This document shows positions 19,344 through 28,229 of a stretch of DNA of 64,000 bases, piece by piece. The notes under the pieces are model-generated. The model was given only the letters and a program-made list of their open reading frames with translations. It had not been told where the DNA came from and ran no database searches. Source of the stretch: an uncultured Paracoccaceae bacterium (lineage in GTDB: Bacteria > Pseudomonadota > Alphaproteobacteria > Rhodobacterales > Rhodobacteraceae); assembly GCA_947495295.1 (NCBI GenBank), contig CANLYJ010000003.1, positions 372,001-436,000 on the forward strand, read 5' to 3'. Position 1 is the first letter of the stretch; each line of letters begins with the position of its first letter. The translations under genes and the position numbers were made by a program.

Positions 19344-19440
19344 TTGTCCCGCGAACCCTTATTTGTGCTGCCCATACTTCTGGTCAGCGCAAAAATCTGC
19401 CAAGCTGACAATACGACATGTGTGGTGGAGGTGACGAGTG

Positions 19441-20718
19441 ATGCTGGATGACGCTTATGGGAACCGGATTTCCACCAGGAACCCGGATGCGCGCGATCAC
19501 TATGACGCAGGGGTGCAGATATTCCTTGGGGCCGATTACGGTGCGACCGATGCCTTTACCGCGGCGGTGAGTGCTGATCCTGATTTCGCATTGGGCCATG
19601 CGGCATTGGCCCGGTCATTGATGATGGCCGGACGTATGCCCGACGCAAAAACCGCCCTTGCCCGCGCGCAGGAACTGGCCCCCGCTGCCGATGACCGGGA
19701 ACGCGCCCATATCGGTGCATTTGCATTCTTGCTGGACGGCAAGCCGGTTGTCGCACGCGATGCGATCAAGTCCCATATGCGCGACCACCCCCGCGATGCG
19801 ATGGCGGCCCAGCTTTGCACCAATGTGTTTGGGTTGATCGGCTTTTCGGGCGAGGTCGGTCGCGAGGCAGAGCTGCTTGCCTATACCGAGGCATTGCTGC
19901 CGCATTACGAGGGCGATTGGTGGATGATGTCGATGCATGCGCTGTCACTGTGCGAAACCGGGCAGATTGCGGCGTCAAAGGCGTTGATGGATAAATCATT
20001 GGCACTCAACCCCCGCAACGCGAATGGTGCCCATTTCCGCGCTCATGCCCAATATGAGGCAGGTGATATTGCCGCAGGCCGCCGTTACCTGAACGATTGG
20101 ATGGATGGCTATGACAAGCGCGCAGTTCTGCATGGCCACATGAGCTGGCACGTTGCCCTTTGGGCCTTGCATGACGGCGATGAGCAGGCGATGTGGGCCG
20201 CTGTGGATGCGGGCGTTGCGCCGGGCACATCTGATAGTCTGCCGATCAATGTGCTGACCGATACAGCCGCCATTCTTTACCGCGCCCAGATTGCCGGTCT
20301 GACGGTTGCCCCGGCCCGCTGGAAAGAACTGAGCGATTATGCCGCCCGGTTTTTCCCGCAAACCGGTCAAAGCTTTGCCGATATGCATGCAGCGTTAAGC
20401 CACGCGATGGCGGGCGATGGCGACCGGCTTGCCCATATTGCCGAGACCGCCAAAGGCTTTGCCGGTGATCTGGTCCGCCCCGTGGCAAAGGCCTGGGGTG
20501 CAATTGCGCGGGAGGATTGGGGTGCTGCGTTGGACGAGCTGGGCCACGTGATGGCCACGACCGAACGTCTGGGCGGCAGCCGCGCACAGCGCGATCTGAT
20601 TGAACTGGCTTATGTCAATGTGCTGATGAAACTTGGGCTGGCGCAAGAGGCCCGCCGGACATTGACGCTGCGCCGCCCGGTACTGAATGCCGCAGCGCCG
20701 GTGCAGGGTTTTCACTAG
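19441..20718 (+). CDS. Tetratricopeptide-repeat protein (TTC38-like)
   Basis: A 425-residue, mainly helical, cytosolic protein. TPR-like repeats are seen as ADPDFALGHAALARSLMMAG, DAKTALARAQELAP and, in the middle, SLALNPRNANGAHFRAHAQYEAGD. The overall form recalls the TTC38 family, found in many alphaproteobacteria next to metabolic genes and of unknown function. Start at ATG 19441 behind GGTGGAGGTGA. It reads into the sulfhydrylase gene 69 bp downstream and may share a transcript with it. Confidence 0.72.
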   Translation: MLDDAYGNRISTRNPDARDHYDAGVQIFLGADYGATDAFTAAVSADPDFALGHAALARSLMMAGRMPDAKTALARAQELAPAADDRERAHIGAFAFLLDGKPVVARDAIKSHMRDHPRDAMAAQLCTNVFGLIGFSGEVGREAELLAYTEALLPHYEGDWWMMSMHALSLCETGQIAASKALMDKSLALNPRNANGAHFRAHAQYEAGDIAAGRRYLNDWMDGYDKRAVLHGHMSWHVALWALHDGDEQAMWAAVDAGVAPGTSDSLPINVLTDTAAILYRAQIAGLTVAPARWKELSDYAARFFPQTGQSFADMHAALSHAMAGDGDRLAHIAETAKGFAGDLVRPVAKAWGAIAREDWGAALDELGHVMATTERLGGSRAQRDLIELAYVNVLMKLGLAQEARRTLTLRRPVLNAAAPVQGFH

Positions 20719-20787
20719 GCGGCTTTGCCGTTGAGCGCCTTTGCATTTGCGCATACACCATGCCCAACCATTTTGAGGGAGACGAAA

Positions 20788-22080
20788 ATGTCCGCTGATC
20801 CGACCTACGGTTTTGACACGTTGCAAATTCACGCAGGCGCCCGCCCTGACCCGGCCACCGGTGCCCGGCAGGTGCCGATTTATCAGACCACGGCCTATGT
20901 GTTCCGCGATGCCGATCACGCCGCTGCCTTGTTCAATTTGCAAGAGGTCGGATATATTTATTCCCGCCTGACGAACCCCACCGTGGCCGCCTTGCAGGAA
21001 CGCGTTGCCACATTGGAAGGTGGTGCTGGTGCTGTGTGCTGTTCATCAGGTCACGCCGCGCAGCTGATGGCGCTGTTTCCACTGATGGCGCCGGGGATGA
21101 ATGTCGTTGCTTCCAGCCGTTTGTATGGCGGCACGGTCACCCAGTTTTCCCAGACGATCAAACGCTTTGGCTGGTCGGCCACATTTGTTGATTTTGATGA
21201 TCATGATGCCGTGAAGGCCGCGATTGACGACAATACCCGTGCCGTGTTCTGCGAGGCGATTGCCAATCCGGGTGGCCATATCACCGATCTGGATGCAATC
21301 TCGGCCATTTCGGATGAAGCCGGTATTCCACTGATTGTCGATAATACATCCGCCACCCCTTATCTGTGCCGCCCGATTGAACATGGCGCCACATTGGTGG
21401 TCCATTCCACAACCAAATATCTGACCGGCAATGGCACCGTCACGGGCGGTTGTGTGGTGGATAGCGGCAAGTTTGACTGGGCTGCGAATGACAAATTCCC
21501 CAGCCTCAGCGAACCTGAGCCTGCTTATCACGGGTTGAAATTTGCAGAGACCTTTGGCCCGCTGGCCTTTACCTTTCACGGGATTGCCATTGGTCTGCGC
21601 GATCTGGGTATGACGATGAACCCGCAGGCTGCCCATTATACGTTGATGGGGATTGAGACGCTGTCCCTGCGCATGGATCGCCATGTCGAGAACGCGATGA
21701 AAGTCGCCAAATGGCTGGAGGATGATCCGCGCACCGATTACGTGACCTATGCGGGGTTGGAGAGTTCGCCTTATTCCAAGCTGGTGCCGAAGATCTGCCC
21801 CAAGGGGGCCGGCGCCTTGTTCACGGTCGCCGTGAAGGGCGGCTATGATGCTTGTGTGAAGCTGGTTGATAGCCTTGAGATTTTCAGCCATGTCGCCAAT
21901 CTGGGCGATACCCGCAGCCTGATCATCCATTCCGCCAGCACCACCCACCGCCAGTTGACCGCCGAACAGCAAGATGCTGCGGGTGCGGGCCCCGGTATTG
22001 TGCGTCTGTCCATCGGGATCGAGGATGCCGATGATCTGATTGCCGATCTGGATCAGGCCCTGGCAAAGGCCACCGCCTAG
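20788..22080 (+). CDS. O-acetylhomoserine aminocarboxypropyltransferase (sulfhydrylase)
   Basis: PLP enzyme of the Cys/Met metabolism family that joins O-acetylhomoserine with sulfide or methanethiol to give homocysteine or methionine. Visible marks: QIHAGARPDPATGARQVPIYQTTAYVF, YSRLTNPT, the cofactor-binding SGHAAQ loop, DNTSATPYLCRP and the Schiff-base Lys in VVHSTTKYLTGNGT. The 430-residue length fits MetY rather than the shorter MetB/MetZ. ATG 20788 follows GAGGGAGACG. It is a possible sulfide sink in a genome that also has a sulfide oxidation operon 20 kb away. Confidence 0.93.
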   Translation: MSADPTYGFDTLQIHAGARPDPATGARQVPIYQTTAYVFRDADHAAALFNLQEVGYIYSRLTNPTVAALQERVATLEGGAGAVCCSSGHAAQLMALFPLMAPGMNVVASSRLYGGTVTQFSQTIKRFGWSATFVDFDDHDAVKAAIDDNTRAVFCEAIANPGGHITDLDAISAISDEAGIPLIVDNTSATPYLCRPIEHGATLVVHSTTKYLTGNGTVTGGCVVDSGKFDWAANDKFPSLSEPEPAYHGLKFAETFGPLAFTFHGIAIGLRDLGMTMNPQAAHYTLMGIETLSLRMDRHVENAMKVAKWLEDDPRTDYVTYAGLESSPYSKLVPKICPKGAGALFTVAVKGGYDACVKLVDSLEIFSHVANLGDTRSLIIHSASTTHRQLTAEQQDAAGAGPGIVRLSIGIEDADDLIADLDQALAKATA

Positions 22081-22126
22081 CGCGTGTATTGCGCCAGCCC
22101 AGCGCCGATGTCGGGTTGCAGCCCGC

Positions 22127-22152
22127 CCCGCCCACTTGGCGTGGGCGGGTTT
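22127..22152 (+). terminator. Probable intrinsic terminator after the sulfhydrylase
   Basis: A 9-bp perfect G+C stem (22127-22135 with 22141-22149), 5-nt loop and a short TTT run, 47 bp after the stop codon. Confidence 0.65.
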
Positions 22153-22212
22153 CTGCTGTAACATTAACTATTGATGGCTAAACGCGTTTTGCCATTGCTT
22201 ACAATTTGATAG

Positions 22213-25086
22213 ATGCCGCGCATGACCACGAATTTCGCATTGTCGCTCTCGTTCGAAGGTATTCAGCTGTTGCACCGTGTGACAGGTGGCTGGCGCCTTG
22301 TCGGCGAGGCGGATGTGCAGGCGGATGATCTGGATGCGGTTCTGGCCGATCTGCGCAAGAAGGCACTGGCGCTGGAGCCCGGCGGGCTGCGCACAAAGCT
22401 GGTTATCCCGCTGGATCAGATCAAATATATGGCGCTGGATACCACCCAGACCACGGATGAAGATATTCATCACGCGGTTGATGGGGCGACCCCCTATAAT
22501 CTGGATGAGCTGGTCATTGATTGCGAACGCCGGGGCGGCCGTACCCATATCGCCGCCGTTGCCCGTGAAACCCTGCAAGAGGCTGAAAGCTTTGCCCGCG
22601 CCCATAAATTCAACCCGGTCTGTTTTGTGGCGATCCCCGATCCGTTCACATTCCAAAGTGAGGTGTTTTTCGGCCCCACGGCAACGATGACCGATGTATT
22701 GGGCATGGGTGCCACGGTCGAGCGTGACATCCTGCCCATCATGATTGTCGGCACGCGGGTCCGGTCCCGCCTGCTGATCTTTGATATCCCCGAAGACGAA
22801 CTGCCACAAACCGAAGAACCCGATCTGGCAACCCTGCTTGCCCCGCATAGTGATCCGCCCCCGGTGGCAGAGGTTACCGAACCCGAAGAAACGGCGCCGG
22901 ACGTGGCTGAGGTTGAGGTTGAGGTTGAGGTTGAGAAGGCGGAAGAGCCTGTTCTGGCTGAGGTCACGGACGATGATGCGGATGAACCTGCCACCGAGGA
23001 GGTTGCACCGGAACCGGTGACCGAAGACGCGGTTTTGCCTGAAACGCCGTTGCCGGAAGAAGTGGAAGAGGTGCCGGACGAAGAACCGGTCGCGGCACCG
23101 GCTGATGTTGCCGAAGGAGAGGACGCTGTCGCGGAAACGGTATCTGACGACACGCCACCCCAAGAACCTGTTTCGGCTGAGGCCGCAGACGATGCTGCTG
23201 ATACACCTACGGCGCCTGATGTCGCGGAAAATGAGCCGGAGATGGCGGCGGATGCGGCCCCTGAACCACAGCCGGAACCTGTCAGCGCCCCAGCGCCTGT
23301 TGCCGTTGCACCCGCGTTGCGCATGCCGACCTTTTCGATTCCGGTAGATCGGATCATTGGTGAATATCACACGGCTCGTCCGAAATATAAGCGCCGTGCC
23401 CGCCGTCGGGTTGTCGGCACGCTGACGCAGGTTGCGCCTGCCCCTGATGGCATGGCAAAAATTGCGGCGGCGGCGTCTGGCCCTGTTGCCCCCGTGGCAC
23501 CAGTCCGCAATCGCCCTGCTGCCGCTGCGAAACCGGCCGTGTCGCGCAAGGTTCTGGTCGGCACCGCGATTGCGGCCAGCTTTGCCCTTGCCGGTCTGCT
23601 GGCCTGGATGCAGTTCGGCGCGGATGGACCTGCCGGGCCAGAGGATATACCCGGTGATCCCGCTGCACAGGCTGCCCCGGCTGATGCTGCCACCCTGCCC
23701 CAAGATGATGCTGCCGGTCCGGCGCTTGCACTGCTGGAGCCGCGCCCAGAACCGACCCCATCCACATCTGATCTGGTCCTTGATTTGCCAACGCTGCTGC
23801 CCGCGGCGCCTGCAGACCGCGATGCCCCGGCCCTTGTCGCCGGTGCGCCTGATGCGGTGTTGCCAGAGGTGACCCCGATGCCAGCGGCGCCAACGCAGGA
23901 CGTGGCCCAGGCAGAGCCTGGCGTGCCGGTTTTGCGTGGCCGTGTGCTGAGCCCCGATGAAGCCGCCCAGATATATGCTGCGACCGGTGTCTGGCAACGC
24001 GCCCCGCGTATCGTCGACATACCTGAAGCAACCTTGCCCAACGGCATTGTATTGCCGGAAGCCGCCACCGCCCCAGCCAAGGTGGCGCAGCCGATTGTGC
24101 CCGATGCAGAGGTGCTGGAACCGGAACTGACCTTTGTGGCCCCCGCCGATCCGCCACCGCCCGACGTCCAGTTCGAGATTGCCGATGATGGGTTTGTCGC
24201 AGCGACGCCGGAAGGTGCGGTCACCCCCGAAGGTGCCGTGGTCTTTGCCGGATTGCCCGATCTGACGGTCCGCACCCGCCCGACATTGACGGCAGAAGAT
24301 CTGGATCGCATGTCGGTCCTTGCCCCTGCACCCGAGGGCGTTGTGATCATCGCAGGTCCACCGCCCACGACCCCGCCGCTGCGCCCCGCAAACGCGGCTT
24401 TGCCGGAAGTGGCTGTGCAGACGGCACCGGACGACGCCACACCCGGCGCGGTATCACTTGCCGGACTGACCCCGGAGGCCGATGGTGCAGCCGTGACAGA
24501 AGAAGCGTCCGCAGGGGCCACCACATTGGCTGGTCTGCGCCCGCGCCCACGGCCATCAGCACTCGCCAGCCCGCCTGCTGATTTGCCCAGCAATCCCGAC
24601 ATCACATCGGTGATCGCAGGTATTGCAGAGGAAGAGGCCAACGCGCCCTTTATTGATATGACACCCCGGGCCGTTGGCGCATCGCGCAGGCCTGAAACCC
24701 GCCCGCGCAACTTTGCCACTGTGGTCGCAAATGCCCGGCAACGGCTGGAACGTCAGCAGCCACAACAGCAGACGGCTGCAGCCCCGGCCCCACGGCAACC
24801 TGCCGCCGCCGCCGCGCCGGCCCCCCGCAATACCGGCCCGACGCCCGGCGGTGTCGCCCGGGCCGCCACCCAGGACGACGCCATCCGCCTGCGGGATATT
24901 AACCTGATCGGGGTTTATGGCCGCCCCAATGACCGGCGCGCCCTGGTCCGTTTGTCCAATGGCAGCTATGTCCGGGTCGAGATTGGCAGTTCGCTGGATG
25001 GTGGTCAGGTGACAGCCATCGGCGACAATGCGTTGAACTATGTCAAACGTGGCCGCACCTATGCGTTGCAGGTGCCCAACAGCTAA
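22213..25086 (+). CDS. 957-residue protein: GspL/PilM-like N terminus, membrane helix, GspC/PilP-like C terminus
   Basis: Residues about 5-180 look like the cytoplasmic actin-like domain of GspL/PilM (WRLVGEADV, LVIPLDQIKYMAL, DGATPYNLDELVID, HIAAVARETLQEAESFARAH). An acidic Pro/Ala-rich linker follows, with a (VE)n tract, then a basic patch (KYKRRARRR) and one membrane helix at about 447-466 (VLVGTAIAASFALAGLLAWM). After a second about 400-residue low-complexity stretch, the last about 70 residues (LIGVYGRPNDRRALVRLSNGSYVRVEIG, then GQVTAIGDNALNYVKRGR) resemble the HR/PilP domain of GspC. No other secretion or pilus gene is near. The topology would put the C terminus in the periplasm. Domain calls are by eye. 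Confidence 0.65.
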   Translation: MPRMTTNFALSLSFEGIQLLHRVTGGWRLVGEADVQADDLDAVLADLRKKALALEPGGLRTKLVIPLDQIKYMALDTTQTTDEDIHHAVDGATPYNLDELVIDCERRGGRTHIAAVARETLQEAESFARAHKFNPVCFVAIPDPFTFQSEVFFGPTATMTDVLGMGATVERDILPIMIVGTRVRSRLLIFDIPEDELPQTEEPDLATLLAPHSDPPPVAEVTEPEETAPDVAEVEVEVEVEKAEEPVLAEVTDDDADEPATEEVAPEPVTEDAVLPETPLPEEVEEVPDEEPVAAPADVAEGEDAVAETVSDDTPPQEPVSAEAADDAADTPTAPDVAENEPEMAADAAPEPQPEPVSAPAPVAVAPALRMPTFSIPVDRIIGEYHTARPKYKRRARRRVVGTLTQVAPAPDGMAKIAAAASGPVAPVAPVRNRPAAAAKPAVSRKVLVGTAIAASFALAGLLAWMQFGADGPAGPEDIPGDPAAQAAPADAATLPQDDAAGPALALLEPRPEPTPSTSDLVLDLPTLLPAAPADRDAPALVAGAPDAVLPEVTPMPAAPTQDVAQAEPGVPVLRGRVLSPDEAAQIYAATGVWQRAPRIVDIPEATLPNGIVLPEAATAPAKVAQPIVPDAEVLEPELTFVAPADPPPPDVQFEIADDGFVAATPEGAVTPEGAVVFAGLPDLTVRTRPTLTAEDLDRMSVLAPAPEGVVIIAGPPPTTPPLRPANAALPEVAVQTAPDDATPGAVSLAGLTPEADGAAVTEEASAGATTLAGLRPRPRPSALASPPADLPSNPDITSVIAGIAEEEANAPFIDMTPRAVGASRRPETRPRNFATVVANARQRLERQQPQQQTAAAPAPRQPAAAAAPAPRNTGPTPGGVARAATQDDAIRLRDINLIGVYGRPNDRRALVRLSNGSYVRVEIGSSLDGGQVTAIGDNALNYVKRGRTYALQVPNS
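22909..22935 (+). repeat. Hexanucleotide tandem repeat (GAGGTT)x4 + GAG
   Basis: Four exact copies of GAGGTT in frame inside the 957-residue protein gene, encoding alternating Glu-Val. Copy-number slippage would keep the reading frame. Confidence 0.9.
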
Positions 25087-25131
25087 GCCCAACATGTCGG
25101 ATGTGCGCCATAGCGCATGTTGACGTGACGC

Positions 25132-25196
25132 GTCCCGGGCTTGACCCGGGACCTCGACGTCAGGTTCGGTTGGAGGTCCCGGGTCAAGCCCGGGAC
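25132..25196. repeat. Compound palindromic repeat, 24-bp perfect arms
   Basis: Left arm 25132-25155 and right arm 25173-25196 are exact reverse complements separated by 17 bp. Each arm is itself nearly palindromic (CCCGGGCTTGACCCGGG). A related shorter copy lies at 31075-31095. Such GTCCCGGG-TTGA-CCCGGGAC elements are familiar interspersed repeats of alphaproteobacteria. It lies between the convergent 957-residue gene and hpd, where it could also end transcription in both directions. Confidence 0.9.
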
Positions 25197-25218
25197 AGTG
25201 TCATTCTACGCCCGCGCT

Positions 25219-26313
25219 CTAGCCAGCTTCCAGCACGCCGCGCTCGATCTGATCGGCCTCGATGCTTTCGAACAGCGCCTTGAAGTTGCCTTCACCGAAC
25301 CCGTCATCGCCTTTGCGCTGGATGAACTCAAAGAAGATCGGCCCGATGACCGTCTTGGAGAAGATTTGCAGCAGGATGCGGGTTTCGCCGCCATCAACCA
25401 CACCTTCGCCATCGATCAGGATGCCGTGCTTTTCCATCCGGTCGCGCGGTTCGTCATGGCCCACCACCCGTTCATGGCTGAGGTCATAATAGGTGCTGGG
25501 TGGTTTGGGCATGAATTTGATACCGCGTTCGGCGATCTCGTCTGTCGCCTCGTAAAGGTCATGCGCGCCAACGGCGATGTGTTGGATGCCTTCGCCCTTG
25601 TAGCGTTTGAGGTATTCGACGATCTGCCCGGTTTCGCCCCGGTCTTCGTTGATCGGGATGCGAATCCGCCCGCAAGGCGATGTCAGCGCGCGCGACAACA
25701 GGCCGGTGAACTTGCCCTCGATATCAAAGAACCGGATTTCCTTGAAATTGAAGAGATCGCCATAGAACTTGAACCAGACATCCATATTTCCCTTGTGGAC
25801 GTTATGGGTCAGGTGATCGAGGTAGTGAAAGCCGACGCCGATAGGGTGCGCCTTGGCGACCCAGTCAAATGCGTCATTATAGGGGTTCGCCTCGTAATAC
25901 TGGTCAATGAAATAGATCAGGCTGCCGCCGATCCCGACGATGGCAGGCACATCCATGGTTTTGCCGTCCCCTTCGTAAGGGGTCGCGCCATTCTTGACCG
26001 CGTGATCAAACGCATGTCGCGCATCCACCACCCGCCAGCCCATGGATGGGGCGCAGGGCCCGTGTTCTTCGACAAACGTCCGTGCGTGGCTGTTTGGGTC
26101 ATTGTTAATGATGTAGGTAATGTCACCCTGCTGCCAAAGCTCGATATCCTTGGTTTTATGCGTGGCGGTGTGGGTGTAGCCCATCTTGCTGAACAGGTCG
26201 CGCAGTGTCTGCGGCTCTGGATGGGCGAATTCGACAAATTCGAACCCATCTGTGCCTGCCGGATTGTCTGCGCTGATCGTGGCCTTGGGGGCGTCGTGCG
26301 GGAAAGGTCCCAT
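25219..26313 (-). CDS. hpd: 4-Hydroxyphenylpyruvate dioxygenase
   Basis: Fe(II) dioxygenase converting 4-hydroxyphenylpyruvate to homogentisate in tyrosine catabolism. Two VOC modules; the iron ligands sit in GFHYLDHLTHNV and GIQHIAVGAHDL, with the Glu in the C-terminal FFEFIQRKGDDGFGEGNFKALFESIE. 364 residues from the ATG at 26313, which has a good AAAGGAG; the frame is open 22 codons further but lacks support. Divergent from an Lrp-type gene across a 136-bp spacer, the usual arrangement for local Lrp/AsnC control. Confidence 0.96.
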   Translation of the reverse strand: MGPFPHDAPKATISADNPAGTDGFEFVEFAHPEPQTLRDLFSKMGYTHTATHKTKDIELWQQGDITYIINNDPNSHARTFVEEHGPCAPSMGWRVVDARHAFDHAVKNGATPYEGDGKTMDVPAIVGIGGSLIYFIDQYYEANPYNDAFDWVAKAHPIGVGFHYLDHLTHNVHKGNMDVWFKFYGDLFNFKEIRFFDIEGKFTGLLSRALTSPCGRIRIPINEDRGETGQIVEYLKRYKGEGIQHIAVGAHDLYEATDEIAERGIKFMPKPPSTYYDLSHERVVGHDEPRDRMEKHGILIDGEGVVDGGETRILLQIFSKTVIGPIFFEFIQRKGDDGFGEGNFKALFESIEADQIERGVLEAG

Positions 26314-26449
26314 GGTGAAGTCTCCTTTGTTCGGCGTTTGACGCGATGATAGCGCAGGATGCTTGAGTATTTTTGGCAAAATGATAATGGTTGGAACGAA
26401 TTTGCGCGCGGTTTGTGCGTGATTATGGACCTAGACGCGGAAGATGCGC

Positions 26450-26908
26450 ATGATGCTTGACCCGACTGACGAAAAACTGCTGGCCGCCTTGCAGCGCGAC
26501 GCGACCCAGACTGCGCAGGAACTGGGCGAGCGCTTGAACATGTCCACCTCGCAAGCGGGCCGCCGCCGTCAGCGGTTGGAGGCGGAGGGCTATATCGCCG
26601 GTTATCGCGCTTATCTGTCACCCGATAAGCTGGGCCTGTCGGTTGAGGCGTTTATCCAGATCGTGATGGCCACCCATACCGAACAAAATGCCCGTGATTT
26701 TGTTCGTTTGACCCAGACCTGTGCTGAGGTGGTTGGCGCATGGACCCTGACTGGTGAGGCGGATTATCTGCTGCGGATTTACTGCACCGATCTGACCGCG
26801 CTGAACAATCTGGTACAGCAGGTTCTGCTGCCCCATCCCGCCGTCAGCCGCGTGCAAAGTCAGATCGTGATGGAACGTGTCAAATCAGACGCCCCGCTGC
26901 CGATTTAG
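26450..26908 (+). CDS. Lrp/AsnC-family transcriptional regulator
   Basis: 152 residues. N-terminal helix-turn-helix (DPTDEKLLAALQRDATQTAQELGERLNMSTSQAGRRRQRLEAEGYIAGY) and C-terminal RAM ligand-binding domain (VGAWTLTGEADYLLRIYCTDLTALN). ATG 26450 has GGAAG six bases upstream; ATG 26444 and 26453 are close alternatives. Placed head-to-head with hpd, so it probably controls tyrosine catabolism in response to an aromatic amino or keto acid; that is inference from position. Its stop overlaps the convergent MFS gene by four bases. Confidence 0.9.
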   Translation: MMLDPTDEKLLAALQRDATQTAQELGERLNMSTSQAGRRRQRLEAEGYIAGYRAYLSPDKLGLSVEAFIQIVMATHTEQNARDFVRLTQTCAEVVGAWTLTGEADYLLRIYCTDLTALNNLVQQVLLPHPAVSRVQSQIVMERVKSDAPLPI

Positions 26909-28101
26909 CTGCGGTCGCGTAAATATGCGGCCCGGATCGCAACCAGCAGCATCACCCCACCGCCGCAAATAAACGCAGCCCCAATGGAATAAGTCGCTGC
27001 GATGGCCGCCCCGATGAAGGGCGCCGTCAGAAGGGCGATAGTGTTGAGCGCCTCGCTGAGTGCTGTGACCCGCCCGATCCGTGCGCTGCTGACATTGTTC
27101 TGGATCACCGTGCGGAAGGGTACAACCGTCATGGCGGTACAGAACCCAAGCAGCCCGAACAGCCCGATAAAAACGATATGGCCCAGCGGTTTGCCCGTCA
27201 CCTCAAACAAGCCGATGCCGATGATAATCACAGCCGCAATCCCAGAGCCGATGGCGACAAGCACGAAGGGCCGCCTATCTGCCTGCCCCGTCCCGAGGGC
27301 CAGCGCCCCCAGCACGCCCCCCGCCCCGACAGCGGCCAGTGATAGCCCAAGGATGGTTTCGGTATAGCCCAGATCACGGGTCATGGGCGCGATAAGCGTG
27401 TCGTAAAAGAACATCGCAAAATAGCCCGCACCCATCATCACAAGTGCTGATCGCAGGATCGGCGTTTTGCGCACCACATCAATGCCAGCCACCAGGTTTT
27501 GTCGGATGCCCATCGCGTCTTCGGCGTCCGCCGCGGGGCGGTTGATGACCGGCAATCGCCACAGCAGAACAGCCGCAAGCACAGAGATCAGTGCATTGAT
27601 GGCAAAGATGTTTTGCGGGTTGAACCAGATCAGCAACCCACCCCCTAGGGCTGGTGCCACGATCTTGGACGCCTGATTGATCGCATGGCTGATGCCGTTG
27701 ATCCGGGTGCGGTCATCCGCATCTGTCAGCGCCTGAATGGCGGTCTGTTTGGCGGGGGTGTAGAATGTATCAACACCGGACCGTAGGGCCACGACAAGCA
27801 GCAAGACCTGCCAGTTAGGCGCAAGGACAAGCGCCGCCGTGGCGATGGCCCGTCCAATATTGCTGAGGATCAGGATCTGTCTGATGCCCGATTGATCGAC
27901 CACAACCCCGGCAACAGGCCCGATGATCAGATAGGGCAACCCCATGCTGACGGCGAGCAGCGCAAAGACGAAAGGATCGACTGTCCAGACATAAGCAAGC
28001 AATGCACCAATGGCGACGAAATCCAGCCAATCGGCAAAGTCGGCCGGAACCTGCGCGATCAGCAATTGGCGTAGCGTGGCAGAGATGGGCGGTTTGGACA
28101 T
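26905..28101 (-). CDS. MFS transporter
   Basis: A 398-residue protein with about twelve hydrophobic helices, MFS-type repeat halves and a RTRINGISHAINQASKIVAPALGG stretch that resembles the enterobactin-exporter/DHA3 group. Substrate unknown; efflux is likely from the subfamily. Convergent with the Lrp gene and divergent from the CPA2 antiporter. Confidence 0.82.
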   Translation of the reverse strand: MSKPPISATLRQLLIAQVPADFADWLDFVAIGALLAYVWTVDPFVFALLAVSMGLPYLIIGPVAGVVVDQSGIRQILILSNIGRAIATAALVLAPNWQVLLLVVALRSGVDTFYTPAKQTAIQALTDADDRTRINGISHAINQASKIVAPALGGGLLIWFNPQNIFAINALISVLAAVLLWRLPVINRPAADAEDAMGIRQNLVAGIDVVRKTPILRSALVMMGAGYFAMFFYDTLIAPMTRDLGYTETILGLSLAAVGAGGVLGALALGTGQADRRPFVLVAIGSGIAAVIIIGIGLFEVTGKPLGHIVFIGLFGLLGFCTAMTVVPFRTVIQNNVSSARIGRVTALSEALNTIALLTAPFIGAAIAATYSIGAAFICGGGVMLLVAIRAAYLRDRS

Positions 28102-28229
28102 GGGGGCAACTTAGACCATCAATTTGTTGAAGGCCCGGCAGAAAAGCCCGAATGCGCCCTTTTAAATCATCCTTGGCAGAGTAGACTGCATTAGCAGCGC
28201 AGCCCATCGCAAATCCCGAGTAACCATCA

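Noticed and set aside
22909..22935. CRISPR-like repeat
   Set aside because: A direct hexamer tandem inside a coding sequence with no spacers; no cas genes in the window.
22168..23997. Long leftward ORF of 609 codons opposite the 957-residue gene
   Set aside because: A high-GC antisense shadow: repetitive Arg/Gly/Phe text, no domain, and the plus strand carries the codon bias and recognisable ends.
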